Assembly: GCA_051884615.1 (NCBI GenBank)
Contig: JBJEVT010000031.1
Location: forward strand, 62,001-126,000
DNA length: 64,000 nucleotides
Origin: UBA1724 sp051884615
GTDB lineage: Bacteria > Verrucomicrobiota > Lentisphaeria > Oligosphaerales > Oligosphaeraceae
Direction of reading: 5' to 3'
Position 1 is the stretch's first letter. Every line of letters starts with the position of its first letter. Below are positions 44,337-53,387 of the stretch, piece by piece. Below the pieces are notes generated by a model. The model was not told the DNA's origin. It ran no database searches and saw only the letters and a program-made list of their open reading frames with translations. The position numbers were made by a program, and so were the translations under genes.

Positions 44337-45128
44337 ATGCGTAACTTGGTCCCTTCTCTCCTCCTTCCCGTTCTGGGGGTTGCCCTGGTTTTCCTTTCTG
44401 CCAGCTGCGGGCATTTGTCCTCCCCGGAGGAGTTTTCTCCCGTGGTGGCTCGTCGGGTCCAGGGATTGGTGGTGGATGCCCGGCAGAGCGATCCCGCCTG
44501 GGAGAAGGCGGTGCCCGTCACGTTGAGCCTGTATGATCCGGCCATGGGTTGTCCGGAGAAAACGGTGGAGGCCGTCGCGAAGGAGGAGAACCCCGTGGCG
44601 GTCACGGCGCGCCTGCTGCACGACGAGAAGAATCTGTATGTGGGTTGCCACATCCGCAACGACGACATCTGCTGCCTGACCTCCGAGGACCAGCTCCTCC
44701 ACTTCCTCCTGGGGGATGTGATGGAGGTCTTCCTGAAACCGGCGCAGGCATACTGCTATCTGGAGTTGTATGCCACCCCCTCCGCGCGGAAGACCACCTT
44801 CTTCTTCCCCAGCCGCTCCTGGGGCGGGCCGGAGTATCTGGCCACGCAGTCCCTGATGCCGGAGCTGGGGGTGGTGTCGGCGGTGGATGGCACCTTGAAC
44901 GACTCCACGGACCGGGACGACGGGTGGTGGACGGTGATGACCATTCCCAAGGAGATGGTGGAGAAGAAGACGGGGGTGCCTCTGGAGTCCGGCCAGATTT
45001 GGCAGATCCTGCTGGCGGGCTACGCCCGCTCCTCCCATCGCTCCTTCTGCGTCAACTTCTCCTACCCCCTCCAGCCTGTCCTGAATTTCCACCACCAGGA
45101 ATACTGGGGCGCTCTGGTGCTGGAGTAG
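44337..45128 (+). CDS. Lipoprotein with CBM9/DOMON-like domain
   Basis: A 263-residue lipoprotein: signal peptide ending in the lipobox LSASC (Cys24), then a single beta-sandwich resembling the carbohydrate-binding family 9 fold. Supporting text: VVDARQSDPAWEKAVPVTLSL (core SDPAWEKA), RLLHDEKNLYVGCHIRND (core DEKNLYVGC), DVMEVFLKP, and a late W(T/Q)VMTIPKEMV segment. This pattern (predicted value, 'weight' and 'event' strands around a D-x-W-x-x-A start) recurs in the C-terminal module of the GH-A protein at 7517. Probably anchored in the outer membrane, binding glycan. The segment from 44154 to 44336 is open in frame but lacks a signal and is leader. Confidence 0.75.
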   Translation: MRNLVPSLLLPVLGVALVFLSASCGHLSSPEEFSPVVARRVQGLVVDARQSDPAWEKAVPVTLSLYDPAMGCPEKTVEAVAKEENPVAVTARLLHDEKNLYVGCHIRNDDICCLTSEDQLLHFLLGDVMEVFLKPAQAYCYLELYATPSARKTTFFFPSRSWGGPEYLATQSLMPELGVVSAVDGTLNDSTDRDDGWWTVMTIPKEMVEKKTGVPLESGQIWQILLAGYARSSHRSFCVNFSYPLQPVLNFHHQEYWGALVLE

Positions 45129-45180
45129 CTCTCCCTTCCGTCAGGGCAGGGGGAGGAGCAAAAAAATGCGGGGTGCCGGC

Positions 45181-45208
45181 TTGCAAAAGGGAGGGGGCTC
45201 GTTACATT
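45181..45208 (+). promoter_or_regulatory. Promoter of tRNA-Tyr (TTGCAA-N16-TACATT)
   Basis: TTGCAA at 45181-45186 and TACATT at 45203-45208 are separated by 16 bp, 55 bp before the tRNA. The same pair with the same spacing precedes tRNA-Gly and the 60178 gene. Confidence 0.75.
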
Positions 45209-45263
45209 AACCCCCGCGTCCGCCGAAAGGGCGAAAGCTCCGGGGCGCGGCAATCAATTTCCC

Positions 45264-45348
45264 GGTGGGTTACCCAAGCGGTCAACGGGGGCAGACTGTA
45301 AATCTGCTAGCTTTGCTTTCCATGGTCCGAATCCATGACCCACCACCA
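45264..45348 (+). tRNA. tRNA-Tyr (anticodon GTA)
   Basis: 85-nt class II tRNA. The acceptor GGTGGGT pairs with ACCCACC and the CCA end is encoded. The anticodon stem-loop CAGA-CTGTAAA-TCTG carries GTA. A long variable arm (GCTTTGCTTTC region) precedes the T arm CATGG-TCCGAAT-CCATG. The long variable arm and the GTA anticodon fit tRNA-Tyr. A terminator follows directly. Confidence 0.96.
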
Positions 45349-45353
45349 TTTTT

Positions 45354-45390
45354 AATCCGAAGGCTACAGTATTGGCCTTCGGATTTTTTT
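45354..45390 (+). terminator. Intrinsic terminator after tRNA-Tyr
   Basis: AATCCGAAGGC pairs with GCCTTCGGATT around a 10-base loop, followed by a run of Ts. The next gene starts at 45447. Confidence 0.93.
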
Positions 45391-45446
45391 TATTCCCCCC
45401 TCTCCCCGAATCCCCTTCTCCGTTCCCCCGCCGAAGAGTGCAAGCC

Positions 45447-46223
45447 ATGGCCAAGCTGACGTATTTGAAATATCGTCGTCCCACCGCCAAACAATCCCAA
45501 GGCGAGGCGGGTCGTCGTCATCTTCTGTGTCGCAGCGTTTTGGAGTGGATGTCCCGCAGGACTCCCGCCCCGGAGGTGGTGGCGGTGGACGTGCCCACGG
45601 CCATGAACGGAGACAAAGCGGACGTGGTGGGGATCTGGATGGGGCGGAAGGCCCAGGGGAGCCGGAAATATCTTCTTCCCCGTGCCAGCATGGCGGTGGT
45701 GTGCGCCTTGAGCCGGAAGGAATGTTACGCCGCCTGCGTCAATCCCGAGGGACTGGCCTCCGAACTCCTTTTCCTCCGATCCCAGATGGCCGCCCTGGAG
45801 GAGGGCATCCGGCGGGAGGAACCCCAGTTGAGGGACGGGCATTTCCTCTTCGAGGAGTATGCGGAGTGGAACTACGAGGGCTCCCGGAATCCCAAATACC
45901 AGGAGTGCCTGCGCCGCCGCCGGGAAATCGAGCATATGCTGTATCACGGGACCCGGATGGAGCGCATCGCCCAGGCGGGCGTGGCCGACTTCCTCTATCT
46001 GGCCATCCCCGAGGGCGTGATCTTCGTGGAGGAGGTGATGCCCCAGTGGGGCGTGGTCACCGTCAGCCCCGAGGGAGAGGCCAGGGTGGCGCGGAAGGCG
46101 CCGGAGCAGAAAACCCGGGGAAAGGCCCTGGAACACCTGACCCTCCAGGCCGCCGTGCGGAACACCCTCTATCTCCATGCCGGATTCGGACTGGCCACCC
46201 CCCCGCGCCGCCGGAAAGCCTGA
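45447..46223 (+). CDS. Hypothetical protein, possibly a degenerate PD-(D/E)XK (MmcB-like) nuclease
   Basis: A 258-residue cytoplasmic protein. The pattern VDVPTAMNGDKADVVGIW, then SMAVVCALSRKECYAACVNPEG (core LSRKECYAACVNP), then ADFLYLAIPEGVIFVEE and WGVVTVSPEG follows the order seen in MmcB-like PD-(D/E)XK nucleases, where a D is followed by ExK before an S-R-x-D-F motif. Here the ExK position reads as V-C-A-L, so the catalytic Glu and Lys seem to be lost. An insert of about 85 charged residues separates the last two blocks. The link rests on motif memory and is tentative. The start follows the tRNA terminator; no partner gene is evident. Confidence 0.55.
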   Translation: MAKLTYLKYRRPTAKQSQGEAGRRHLLCRSVLEWMSRRTPAPEVVAVDVPTAMNGDKADVVGIWMGRKAQGSRKYLLPRASMAVVCALSRKECYAACVNPEGLASELLFLRSQMAALEEGIRREEPQLRDGHFLFEEYAEWNYEGSRNPKYQECLRRRREIEHMLYHGTRMERIAQAGVADFLYLAIPEGVIFVEEVMPQWGVVTVSPEGEARVARKAPEQKTRGKALEHLTLQAAVRNTLYLHAGFGLATPPRRRKA

Positions 46224-46342
46224 CCCCCGTCCCCCGGCAGGGAAAGCCGTTTCGGTGGCTCCCCTTCCTGTTTTTCTCTCCTTATTCCCTTGCCCACAGG
46301 CGGGCAGGGACTGTCGCCATGCCCCCTCCATGAAACGTTAAT

Positions 46343-46373
46343 TTGAAAAATTTTCGGCGGGGCGTGCTACATT
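46343..46373 (+). promoter_or_regulatory. Candidate promoter of tetR
   Basis: TTGAAA (46343-46348) and TACATT (46368-46373) with a 19-bp spacer, in an AT-rich dip 125 bp before tetR. GAAAAATTTTC overlaps the -35 as a short palindrome and might bind a repressor. Confidence 0.4.
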
Positions 46374-46496
46374 ATGACCGCTTCGTGCCCTTTTCCGCGG
46401 AAGGGCGGGTCTTGATGGTCCACAGCGGGAGAACATTCCGTCCCGGAGAATCTTGGGTGTTTCCCGACGTGTGGGTTCGTTCGTTTTTTCTTTAGC

Positions 46497-47240
46497 ATGA
46501 TGGAGAAAGGAAAGAAAAAGAATATGGATGCGGTGCTGAAGCAGATCGCAGCCCGCCGTCATCGGCGTCCCTACGGGGGCAATGCCCGGAAAGCGCGCGA
46601 AATACTTCTTTCCGCCGGCCTGAAGATTTTTGCGGAGAAGGGGTACGAACGTGCGCGGATTCGGGAGATTTGCGAGGTTTCCCGGAAAAACCTTGCCTCG
46701 GTGAACTACTATTTCCGGGACAAGGCGGGGTATTACCAGGAAGTCCGGGAGTATGCCCGGAAACTGCGTCTTGAGGAGATCGAGACGCTGCTGGCATCGG
46801 AGAACAAGGATCCGTGGGACGCCCTGTCCCGCCACATCGGGGCTCTGGTGGGGTATTCCTACGATGAAGACATGTTCTATGCCGCCTGGATGTATCTCCG
46901 GGAGTTCCTGGAGGATTCCGAGGAGGACGACGACCCGCGGGCCCAGGAATACCGGATTAAGTACGAGGCCAAGATCCGGGATCTGCTGATCAAGATTCTG
47001 GGGGACAAGGCGTCGGAGCAGAACATCGCCCTTCTCCACTACACCTACGCCTCCCTGAGCCTCTTCCTGCTGCTGGAGGCGCCCCACTTTGGCAGCGACC
47101 ACGAGAATCCCCTGCAGGTGAAGCCCTGGCACACGCCGGACCAGCTGCGGGATCACGTCATGGGCATTGTGCGCTACACGGTGGAGCACATGGAGCCCAC
47201 GGGCGAGGCGGTGGCTCCCTTCCCGCCGTCGGAAGACTAG
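46497..47240 (+). CDS. TetR/AcrR family transcriptional repressor
   Basis: A 247-residue regulator with an N-terminal TetR helix-turn-helix (residues 30-77): AREILLSAGLKIFAEKGYERARIREICEVSRKNLASVNYYFRDKAGYYQEV, seen in the cores FAEKGYERARIREI and NYYFRDKAGYY. The C-terminal ligand-binding half is helical and acidic (EFLEDSEEDDD). It lies directly upstream of a tolC-MFP-RND-PII-like set in the same orientation, so it most likely represses the pump. Two start ATGs are in tandem (46497 and 46500). Confidence 0.92.
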   Translation: MMEKGKKKNMDAVLKQIAARRHRRPYGGNARKAREILLSAGLKIFAEKGYERARIREICEVSRKNLASVNYYFRDKAGYYQEVREYARKLRLEEIETLLASENKDPWDALSRHIGALVGYSYDEDMFYAAWMYLREFLEDSEEDDDPRAQEYRIKYEAKIRDLLIKILGDKASEQNIALLHYTYASLSLFLLLEAPHFGSDHENPLQVKPWHTPDQLRDHVMGIVRYTVEHMEPTGEAVAPFPPSED

Positions 47241-47398
47241 AATCCCGGCCGCCTCTTCCTCCTTTCCCGCCCGCCTGGTCCCCGGGTGTTGGCGGGGGAG
47301 GCGTTCTCCCCGTTTCCCCGGAGGGTTTTCCCGGGGGGGCGGGGTGTTCCCTGTCTTCTCCGGGGAACATGGCGGCCATAGCACAATTTTTCCCCCCT

Positions 47399-47429
47399 TT
47401 TTCCGTTTTCACGGAAAATGTCTACGACA
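47399..47429. promoter_or_regulatory. Two adjacent inverted repeats before tolC, candidate operator
   Basis: TTTTCCG-ttttca-CGGAAAA (47399-47418) is followed at once by TGTC-tac-GACA (47419-47429), 15 bases before the tolC start. Position and symmetry suit a TetR operator or an mRNA hairpin in the leader. The 47241-47398 spacer is otherwise GC-rich and shows no gene. Confidence 0.45.
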
Positions 47430-47443
47430 CCTTTCGAGCAGCC

Positions 47444-48745
47444 ATGCGTATCTCCCTTCTTTCCTGCCTTCTGGCACTCTCCCTGATTCCCCTTCTCCCC
47501 GGCGCCCCTCTGAAGCTCACTTTGGAGGAGGCGCAAAAGATCGCCCTGGAGCAGAACCCCACCCTGGCGCAGGTCCAGACCTCTCTGGAAAGCGCCCTTG
47601 CCGCCTGGGAAAGCGCCCGCAGCGCCTATCTCCCCTCCGTGGACGCCCAGGCCGGTATCACCCGGCGCCGGGACGTGGCCACCAGACCCCTCCGGGACTA
47701 CGACAACAACACCCTCTACGAGGCCGGACTCTCCGCTTCCTATCTGGTCTTCGACGGCTTCGCCCGGCGCTACCGCCTCCTCGCCGCCCGGCTGGGGCAG
47801 GACATGGCTGTGGCGGACTGCGATGACGCCCGCCGCCTCCTGGAGGAGCAGGTCTCCTACGCCTTCTACCAGGTCCTCCAGGCGCAGAACACCATGGAGA
47901 TCCGGCAGCAGGACGCCGCCTTCAACCGTCAGCTGGAGGAGGACGCCCGGAAGAAGCACGAATATGGCACGGCCAAGCTCTCCGAGGTCCTGAATTTCCA
48001 GTATCAGGTCCAGTCCGCGGAAGCGGACACCATTGTGGCGCGGAACTCCTGGAAGACCGCCTGGGTCGCCCTGGGCGCCCTGCTTTCCGTGCAGGAGGAG
48101 CAGATTTGGGAGAACATGGAGCTGGTTCCTCCCCGGGAGGAGAATCCGGCGGAGGTCTTCCCCGCCATCGGGACGGTGCTGGACTATGCGCTGGCGCACC
48201 GCCCCGACCTGCAGAACGCCCGCCGGGAGGTGGAGAATGCGGAGCTGGCGGTGAAGGAGGCCCAGGCCCAGTGGTATCCCCAGGTGCGCGCCTTCGCCAA
48301 CTACGGCTTCAGCCGGGACCATTCCGCTCACTTCAACCGGCATTATGACCGCACGGTGAATTTTGGCTTGACCGCCAGCTGGAACCTTTTTGACGGCCTG
48401 AACACCCAGGCCGCCATCCGGCAGGCGGAAGCCAAGCTGCTGTCCAGCCAGAAGGGTCTGGCGGCCCAGGAGGACACCCTGAAGTCGGAGGTGCGTCAGA
48501 GCTACGTCTCCCTTCAGGCGGCCGTGGAGGTGCTGAAGAAGGAGAACAGCCTTCTGGAGGTGGCCACCCGGATCCGCGACCTGGTCAGGGAGGAGTACCT
48601 GGGAGGCACCGCCACCATCACCCGGCTCAACGAGGTGCAGACCAATCTGACCAACACCTCTCTGGCCCGCTCCAATGCCTGGATCTCCGTGTTGACGGCC
48701 CAGGAAAAGCTCTATTCCGTCACGGCTGGGTATCGTCTGCCGTAA
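47444..48745 (+). CDS. TolC-family outer membrane efflux protein
   Basis: Outer-membrane channel of a tripartite pump. The 433-residue protein has a short Sec signal (MRISLLSCLLALSLIPLLPG). Two tandem OEP repeats are recognisable: LTLEEAQKIALEQNPTLAQV (core EEAQKIALEQNPTL) at the start of the first, and VLDYALAHRPDLQNARREVENAEL (core ALAHRPDLQNAR) in the second. Both are followed by helical coiled-coil and beta segments such as GLSASYLVFDGF and LTASWNLFDGL. The family's usual length is about 430-480. The start at 47444 is picked by the signal peptide; an earlier in-frame ATG at 47369 would bury it. Confidence 0.93.
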   Translation: MRISLLSCLLALSLIPLLPGAPLKLTLEEAQKIALEQNPTLAQVQTSLESALAAWESARSAYLPSVDAQAGITRRRDVATRPLRDYDNNTLYEAGLSASYLVFDGFARRYRLLAARLGQDMAVADCDDARRLLEEQVSYAFYQVLQAQNTMEIRQQDAAFNRQLEEDARKKHEYGTAKLSEVLNFQYQVQSAEADTIVARNSWKTAWVALGALLSVQEEQIWENMELVPPREENPAEVFPAIGTVLDYALAHRPDLQNARREVENAELAVKEAQAQWYPQVRAFANYGFSRDHSAHFNRHYDRTVNFGLTASWNLFDGLNTQAAIRQAEAKLLSSQKGLAAQEDTLKSEVRQSYVSLQAAVEVLKKENSLLEVATRIRDLVREEYLGGTATITRLNEVQTNLTNTSLARSNAWISVLTAQEKLYSVTAGYRLP

Positions 48746-48914
48746 CCCAAGGGGAAACCCCCTCCTCCTTCTTCCTCCCTTTTCCCGGCACGGGACGGGG
48801 GGGGGAGGGAGGACTTCGCCTGCCGGGGACCAGGCCCCCCTCCCGGGGAAGCGTTCTCTGTTTCTTCCCTCGGAGAAGGTCCCTCCACCATCGTTTCGCT
48901 TTTCCCACATCTTT

Positions 48915-50228
48915 ATGAAGAGAACGTCGTTGTTTCCCATTGTCCTGGGTGCCGTGGTCATCCTTGGTGTCGCCTTTTGGGGAGCGAGGCGGATTTCCGC
49001 CGCCCGGGAGGAGGCGCAGAGGAAGCAGGCCGGCTCGCGCAATGCGGCCGTGCCGGTGCGCACGGCCCGGGTGGAGCTGGGGGAGGTGCGCAATGTGCTG
49101 ACCTTCAACGGAGACGTGGAGGCCATGCGTTCCGTGGATCTCCAGGCGAAGGTCTCCGGACGCCTGATGGCGTTGGAATTGGAGGACGGCACTCCCGTGG
49201 AGGAGGGCACCCCCGTGAAGAAGGGCCAGCGCATCGGCATGCTGGACGGGCGGGAATATCATGCGGCCCAGTCCGCCGCCAAGGCCGCCTGCTCCGTGGC
49301 CCAGGCCTCTCTGGCATCCGCCCGGGCGGTGGTGCTGCAACGCCAGGCCTCCCTGGCTTCCGCGGAGGCGAATCTGGAGGACAAGCAGAGGGAATATGAG
49401 CGGATGAGCGGTCTGGTGGCGCAGCAGGCCGGCACCCAGCAGAGCCTGGATCAGGCCACCACGGCGCTGGCGCAGGCCCGCGCGGAGAAGCAGGCCGCCC
49501 AGGCCCAGGTGGAGGCGGGGGAGGCCGCCCTGGAGCAGGCCCGCGCCGCCCTGGAGCAGGCTCAGGCCGAGGAGGAGAAGGCGAATCTGGATGTGCTGGA
49601 GACCATCGTCTGCGCCCCCATGGACGGCGTGGTGAGCCGGCGCCATCTGGATCCCGGCGTCCAGGTGACGGCCTCCACTCCCCTGGTCACCATCCTTGCC
49701 ATGGACACCGTGAAGGTGGTGATCTCCGTGCCGGTGAACCGGCTCTCCCAGGTGGTGCCCGGCACCACCCAGGCCACCCTCCGCAGCCCCGCCAATCCCC
49801 AGGAGGTGGTCACCTGCCTGGTGGAGAAGATCCATCCCGCCGTGGACAGCGTCACCCGCACCGCCCAGGTGGAGCTCCGGGTGCCCAACCGGCGGCGGGA
49901 GGACGGAACCTATCCCTTCCTGCCGGGCATGTATGCCACGGTGGAGCTCCTCCTGGAGGAGAAGCAGGACATCGTCACGGTGGATGTCTCCCTGCCCATC
50001 CGCAACGTGGATCGCCAGCTGGTCTTCGTGTGCCAGGGGGACACCGTGAAGGCGGTGCCTGTGACCCTGGGGCTGACCACGGGCGGCCGCGTGGAGGTGC
50101 TGGAGGGGCTGCACGAGGGGGACGAGGTTGTGGTGCAGGGGCAGCATCGGCTGACGGACGGCTCCTCCATCCGCCGCATCTCCCCCGCGGACGACGCCTC
50201 CGGCGACGGAGAGGAGAACAAGGAGTAA
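48915..50228 (+). CDS. RND efflux periplasmic adaptor (membrane fusion protein)
   Basis: Adaptor linking the RND pump to TolC. The 437-residue protein has an N-terminal anchor helix (SLFPIVLGAVVILGVAFWGA). A lipoyl half (GDVEAMRSVDLQAKVSGRLMAL, core EAMRSVDLQAKVSG) is followed by a long Ala/Gln-rich alpha-hairpin (residues 115-225) and the second lipoyl half with IVCAPMDGVVSRRHLDPGVQV (core APMDGVVSRR). The beta-barrel includes FLPGMYATVEL, and membrane-proximal text RQLVFVCQGDTVKAVPV is typical. The RND gene starts 6 bp after the stop. Confidence 0.94.
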   Translation: MKRTSLFPIVLGAVVILGVAFWGARRISAAREEAQRKQAGSRNAAVPVRTARVELGEVRNVLTFNGDVEAMRSVDLQAKVSGRLMALELEDGTPVEEGTPVKKGQRIGMLDGREYHAAQSAAKAACSVAQASLASARAVVLQRQASLASAEANLEDKQREYERMSGLVAQQAGTQQSLDQATTALAQARAEKQAAQAQVEAGEAALEQARAALEQAQAEEEKANLDVLETIVCAPMDGVVSRRHLDPGVQVTASTPLVTILAMDTVKVVISVPVNRLSQVVPGTTQATLRSPANPQEVVTCLVEKIHPAVDSVTRTAQVELRVPNRRREDGTYPFLPGMYATVELLLEEKQDIVTVDVSLPIRNVDRQLVFVCQGDTVKAVPVTLGLTTGGRVEVLEGLHEGDEVVVQGQHRLTDGSSIRRISPADDASGDGEENKE

Positions 50229-50234
50229 GCGGCC

Positions 50235-53200
50235 ATGTCTCTTCCCGAATTCGGCGTACGTCGCCCCATCGCCACGGGCATGCTGTTTCTGGCGATGCTG
50301 GTCCTGGGTCTGGTCTGCTTCCAGCGGCTGGGCCTGGACCTGATGCCGGAGATCGAACCCACCAGGGTCACGGTGATGACCACCTGGGACGGAGCCTCCG
50401 CGGAGGATGTGGAGGCCAAGGTCACCCGGGTCCTGGAAAAACGCCTGGGCTCCGTGGCGAACCTGGATGAAATCCGCTCCACCACCTCCGAGGGCATCTC
50501 CAACATCTCCTGCACCTTCACCTGGGGGACCAATCTGGACGAGGCCTCCAACGACGTGAGAAGCAAGGTGGACATGGCGGTGTCCAAGCTGCCCGACGAC
50601 GTGGACACCCCCACCATCTTCAAGTTCGACTCCGCGGACATGCCCATCATGCTCATCGGCGTCACCGCCAAGGAGTCCCTGGAGCACCTCTACGACATCA
50701 TCGACGACGAGGTGGCCCAGCCCCTGCAGCGGCTGGACGGCGTGGGCTCCGTGGACGCCCACGGGGGACTCCAGCGCCAGATCTCCGTCATCCTCTCCCG
50801 GGAGAAGCTGGCAGGCTACGGCCTGACCCTGGGGGACATCGAGGACGCCATCGCCCGGGAGAACAAGACCCTGCCCGCCGGCAGCCTGAAGATCGGCACC
50901 GTGGAATACACCATCCGGGTGCTGGGGGAATTCTCCGACCCGGCGCAGGTGGCCGACATCCCCATTCTGCGGCGGGACGGCTCCCTCCTGCGCATCCGGG
51001 ACGTGGCGGAGGTCCAGGACGGCTTCGAGGAAGTGAAGCAGTATGTGGAGACCATGGGCCGCAGCGGCATGATGATGATGGTCCAGAAGCGCACCGGCGC
51101 CAACACCGTGGCGGTCTGCCAGGCCGTCCGGGAGGAGCTGGAGCGTCTGAAGGCCACGCTGCCCCAGGACATCCAGTTCTATGTGGTGAACGACTCCTCC
51201 ACCTTCATCACCCAGTCCATCGCCAACGTGCGGGGCACGGTGCTGTGGGGCGGTCTCTTCGTGATTCTGGTCTCCTTCTTCTTCCTCCGGAATCTGCGCT
51301 CCTCCCTGGTGATCGTCTTCACCATCCCCTTCTCCCTGATCATCGCCTTCACCTTCATGTTCTTCATGGGGTGGACCATCAACATGATCAGCCTCTCCGC
51401 CCTGGCCATCGCCATCGGCATGGTGGTGGACAACGCCATCGTGGTGCTGGAGAACATCACCGCCCACATTTCCCGGGGCGTCCGGGTGCGGGAGGCCTCC
51501 ATGTTCGCCGCCTCGGAGGTGGGCCTCTCCCTGCTGGCCTCCACCGCCACCACCATCTGCGTCTTCTTCCCCATGGTCTTCGTCCAGGGCGCCACGGGCA
51601 TCATCTTCAAGCAGCTGGGCGGCCTGGTGACCGCCACGCTTCTGGCCTCCCTGTGCTGCGCCCTGCTGCTCACCCCCATGCTCTCCAGCCAGCTGCTCTC
51701 TCCCCCGCCGCCTCCCGCGGCGACGGAGAAGGAGAGCCTGTCCCGCCGTCTGTATCGCTTCTCCGAGCAGATCTTCCTGGGCATCGAGGCCGCCTATGGC
51801 CGGCTGCTGGGCGTCTGCCTCCGCCATCGCCGCACGGTGCTGCTTCTGGGCACGGCGCTGCTGGGATGCGCCCTGATGACCATTCCCTTCGTGGGCACCG
51901 AGTTCACGCCGGACCAGGACACGGGCGAGATGGAGATCCAGTTCCAGCTGCCCGTCTCCACCCGCCCCGAAATCACCGCCGAGACCGCCCGGCGCATCAC
52001 CGCCCTGGTCTACCAGAAGGAGAAGGAGCTCCTGGCCACCCGGTATGCGGGCAAGGGCATCAGCCCGGCGAGTGACGGGACGCCCCGGGAGAGCGCGGTC
52101 CGCTTCAGCAACTGGCGGGCGGGCCAGTCCAACCGCGGCAGTGGCGGCGGCCATTCCGGCCGCGTGAACGTCAAGCTGCTGGAGCGGGAGTATCGTCCCT
52201 ACTCCTCGGCGGAGCTGGGGGAGACCATCCTGCGGGAATTGCGGGAGTGGCCGGAGCTGGACCGGGTCTTCCTTTCCACCTCCAACCGCCTCATGACCAT
52301 GATGATGGGCGGCTCCAACGAGAAGCCCATCATCGTCAAGGTGCTGGGCTACGACCTGGAGGAGTCCCTGAAGGTGGCGCAGCGCATCCGCCAGATGGCG
52401 CTGGAGACCCCCGGCGCCGTGGACCCCAACATCACCTTCGACAACGGAAACCGGGAGGTGGTCATCCGGATCGACCGGGAGATGGCCTCCGCTCTGGGCG
52501 TGGACGTGAACAGCATCGTCTCCGCCATCCGCACCCTCTTCTACGGCAACGCCGCCACCGAATACCGGGAGGCGGAGGATGAATACGACATCTTCCTCCA
52601 GCTGGGGGAGGGGGAGCGCCGCACCATCAACGACCTGATGAACTCCGAGGTGACCGCCAACGGACGCCGCTACCGGCTGGACGCCCTGGCCACCATCACC
52701 GAGGAGCTGGGCCCCGTCTCCATCACCCGCGTGGGCCAGGAGCGGTGCGTCAGCCTCCAGATCGACATCTACGGACGCTCCCTGGGCGAAGTCTGGCGGG
52801 AGCTGAAGGCCACCATGGACAAGGAGCTGGTGCTGCCCCAGGGAATCAGCCTGGACTACGACGGGCAGATCAAGGAGCAGGGCAAGTCCTTCGGCGACCT
52901 GAGCCTGATGCTCTTCCTGGGCATCATCCTGGTCTACATGGTCATGGCGGCCCAGTTCGAGTCCCTCCGCTCCCCCCTGGTGGTCCTCTTCTCCATTCCC
53001 TTCGCCGGCGCCGGCGCCGTCTTCGCCCTCGCCCTCACGGGGATGACCCTCAACATGATGAGCTTCATCGGCCTGATCATGCTGGTGGGCACCGTGGTGA
53101 ACAACGCCATCATCCTCATCGACTCCATCGACCTGCGCCGCGCCAGGGGCGAGTCCGTCTGGGACGCCATCACCCACACGGGCCGGTCCCGTCTGCGCCC

Positions 53201-53387
53201 CGTCCTCATGACCACCATGACCACCGTCTGCGGCATGTGCCCCATGGCCATGGCCAACTCCACCGGCAGCGAATTGTGGAGCCCCCTGGCGGTCTGCATC
53301 ATCGGCGGCCTCCTGCTCTCCACGCTGGTCACCCTGGTCTTTATCCCCGTGCTCTATTCCTTCTTCCTTAAGGAGAAACAGCCATGA
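50235..53387 (+). CDS. RND efflux transporter (HAE1/AcrB-like)
   Basis: Inner-membrane proton-driven pump, 1050 residues. It starts MSLPEFGVRRPIATGM and has two repeats of a periplasmic porter domain flanked by helices. Family landmarks are VTVMTTWDGASAEDVEAKV (core TTWDGASAEDVE), RDVAEVQDG, the TM4 relay segment GMVVDNAIVVLENI with its Asp, and VMAAQFESLRSPLVVLFSIP plus GTVVNNAIILIDSI in the second half. The second relay position reads VVNNAIILID, as in many single-Asp pumps of the HAE1 group. Substrate unknown. Stop and the next start overlap (ATGA). Confidence 0.95.
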   Translation: MSLPEFGVRRPIATGMLFLAMLVLGLVCFQRLGLDLMPEIEPTRVTVMTTWDGASAEDVEAKVTRVLEKRLGSVANLDEIRSTTSEGISNISCTFTWGTNLDEASNDVRSKVDMAVSKLPDDVDTPTIFKFDSADMPIMLIGVTAKESLEHLYDIIDDEVAQPLQRLDGVGSVDAHGGLQRQISVILSREKLAGYGLTLGDIEDAIARENKTLPAGSLKIGTVEYTIRVLGEFSDPAQVADIPILRRDGSLLRIRDVAEVQDGFEEVKQYVETMGRSGMMMMVQKRTGANTVAVCQAVREELERLKATLPQDIQFYVVNDSSTFITQSIANVRGTVLWGGLFVILVSFFFLRNLRSSLVIVFTIPFSLIIAFTFMFFMGWTINMISLSALAIAIGMVVDNAIVVLENITAHISRGVRVREASMFAASEVGLSLLASTATTICVFFPMVFVQGATGIIFKQLGGLVTATLLASLCCALLLTPMLSSQLLSPPPPPAATEKESLSRRLYRFSEQIFLGIEAAYGRLLGVCLRHRRTVLLLGTALLGCALMTIPFVGTEFTPDQDTGEMEIQFQLPVSTRPEITAETARRITALVYQKEKELLATRYAGKGISPASDGTPRESAVRFSNWRAGQSNRGSGGGHSGRVNVKLLEREYRPYSSAELGETILRELREWPELDRVFLSTSNRLMTMMMGGSNEKPIIVKVLGYDLEESLKVAQRIRQMALETPGAVDPNITFDNGNREVVIRIDREMASALGVDVNSIVSAIRTLFYGNAATEYREAEDEYDIFLQLGEGERRTINDLMNSEVTANGRRYRLDALATITEELGPVSITRVGQERCVSLQIDIYGRSLGEVWRELKATMDKELVLPQGISLDYDGQIKEQGKSFGDLSLMLFLGIILVYMVMAAQFESLRSPLVVLFSIPFAGAGAVFALALTGMTLNMMSFIGLIMLVGTVVNNAIILIDSIDLRRARGESVWDAITHTGRSRLRPVLMTTMTTVCGMCPMAMANSTGSELWSPLAVCIIGGLLLSTLVTLVFIPVLYSFFLKEKQP

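Noticed and set aside
48720..53177. A 1485-codon open frame on the minus strand
   Set aside because: It lies exactly opposite MFP and RND genes that have full family motifs; its translation is Gly/His/Val/Asp-rich without any domain, a shadow of GC-rich codons.
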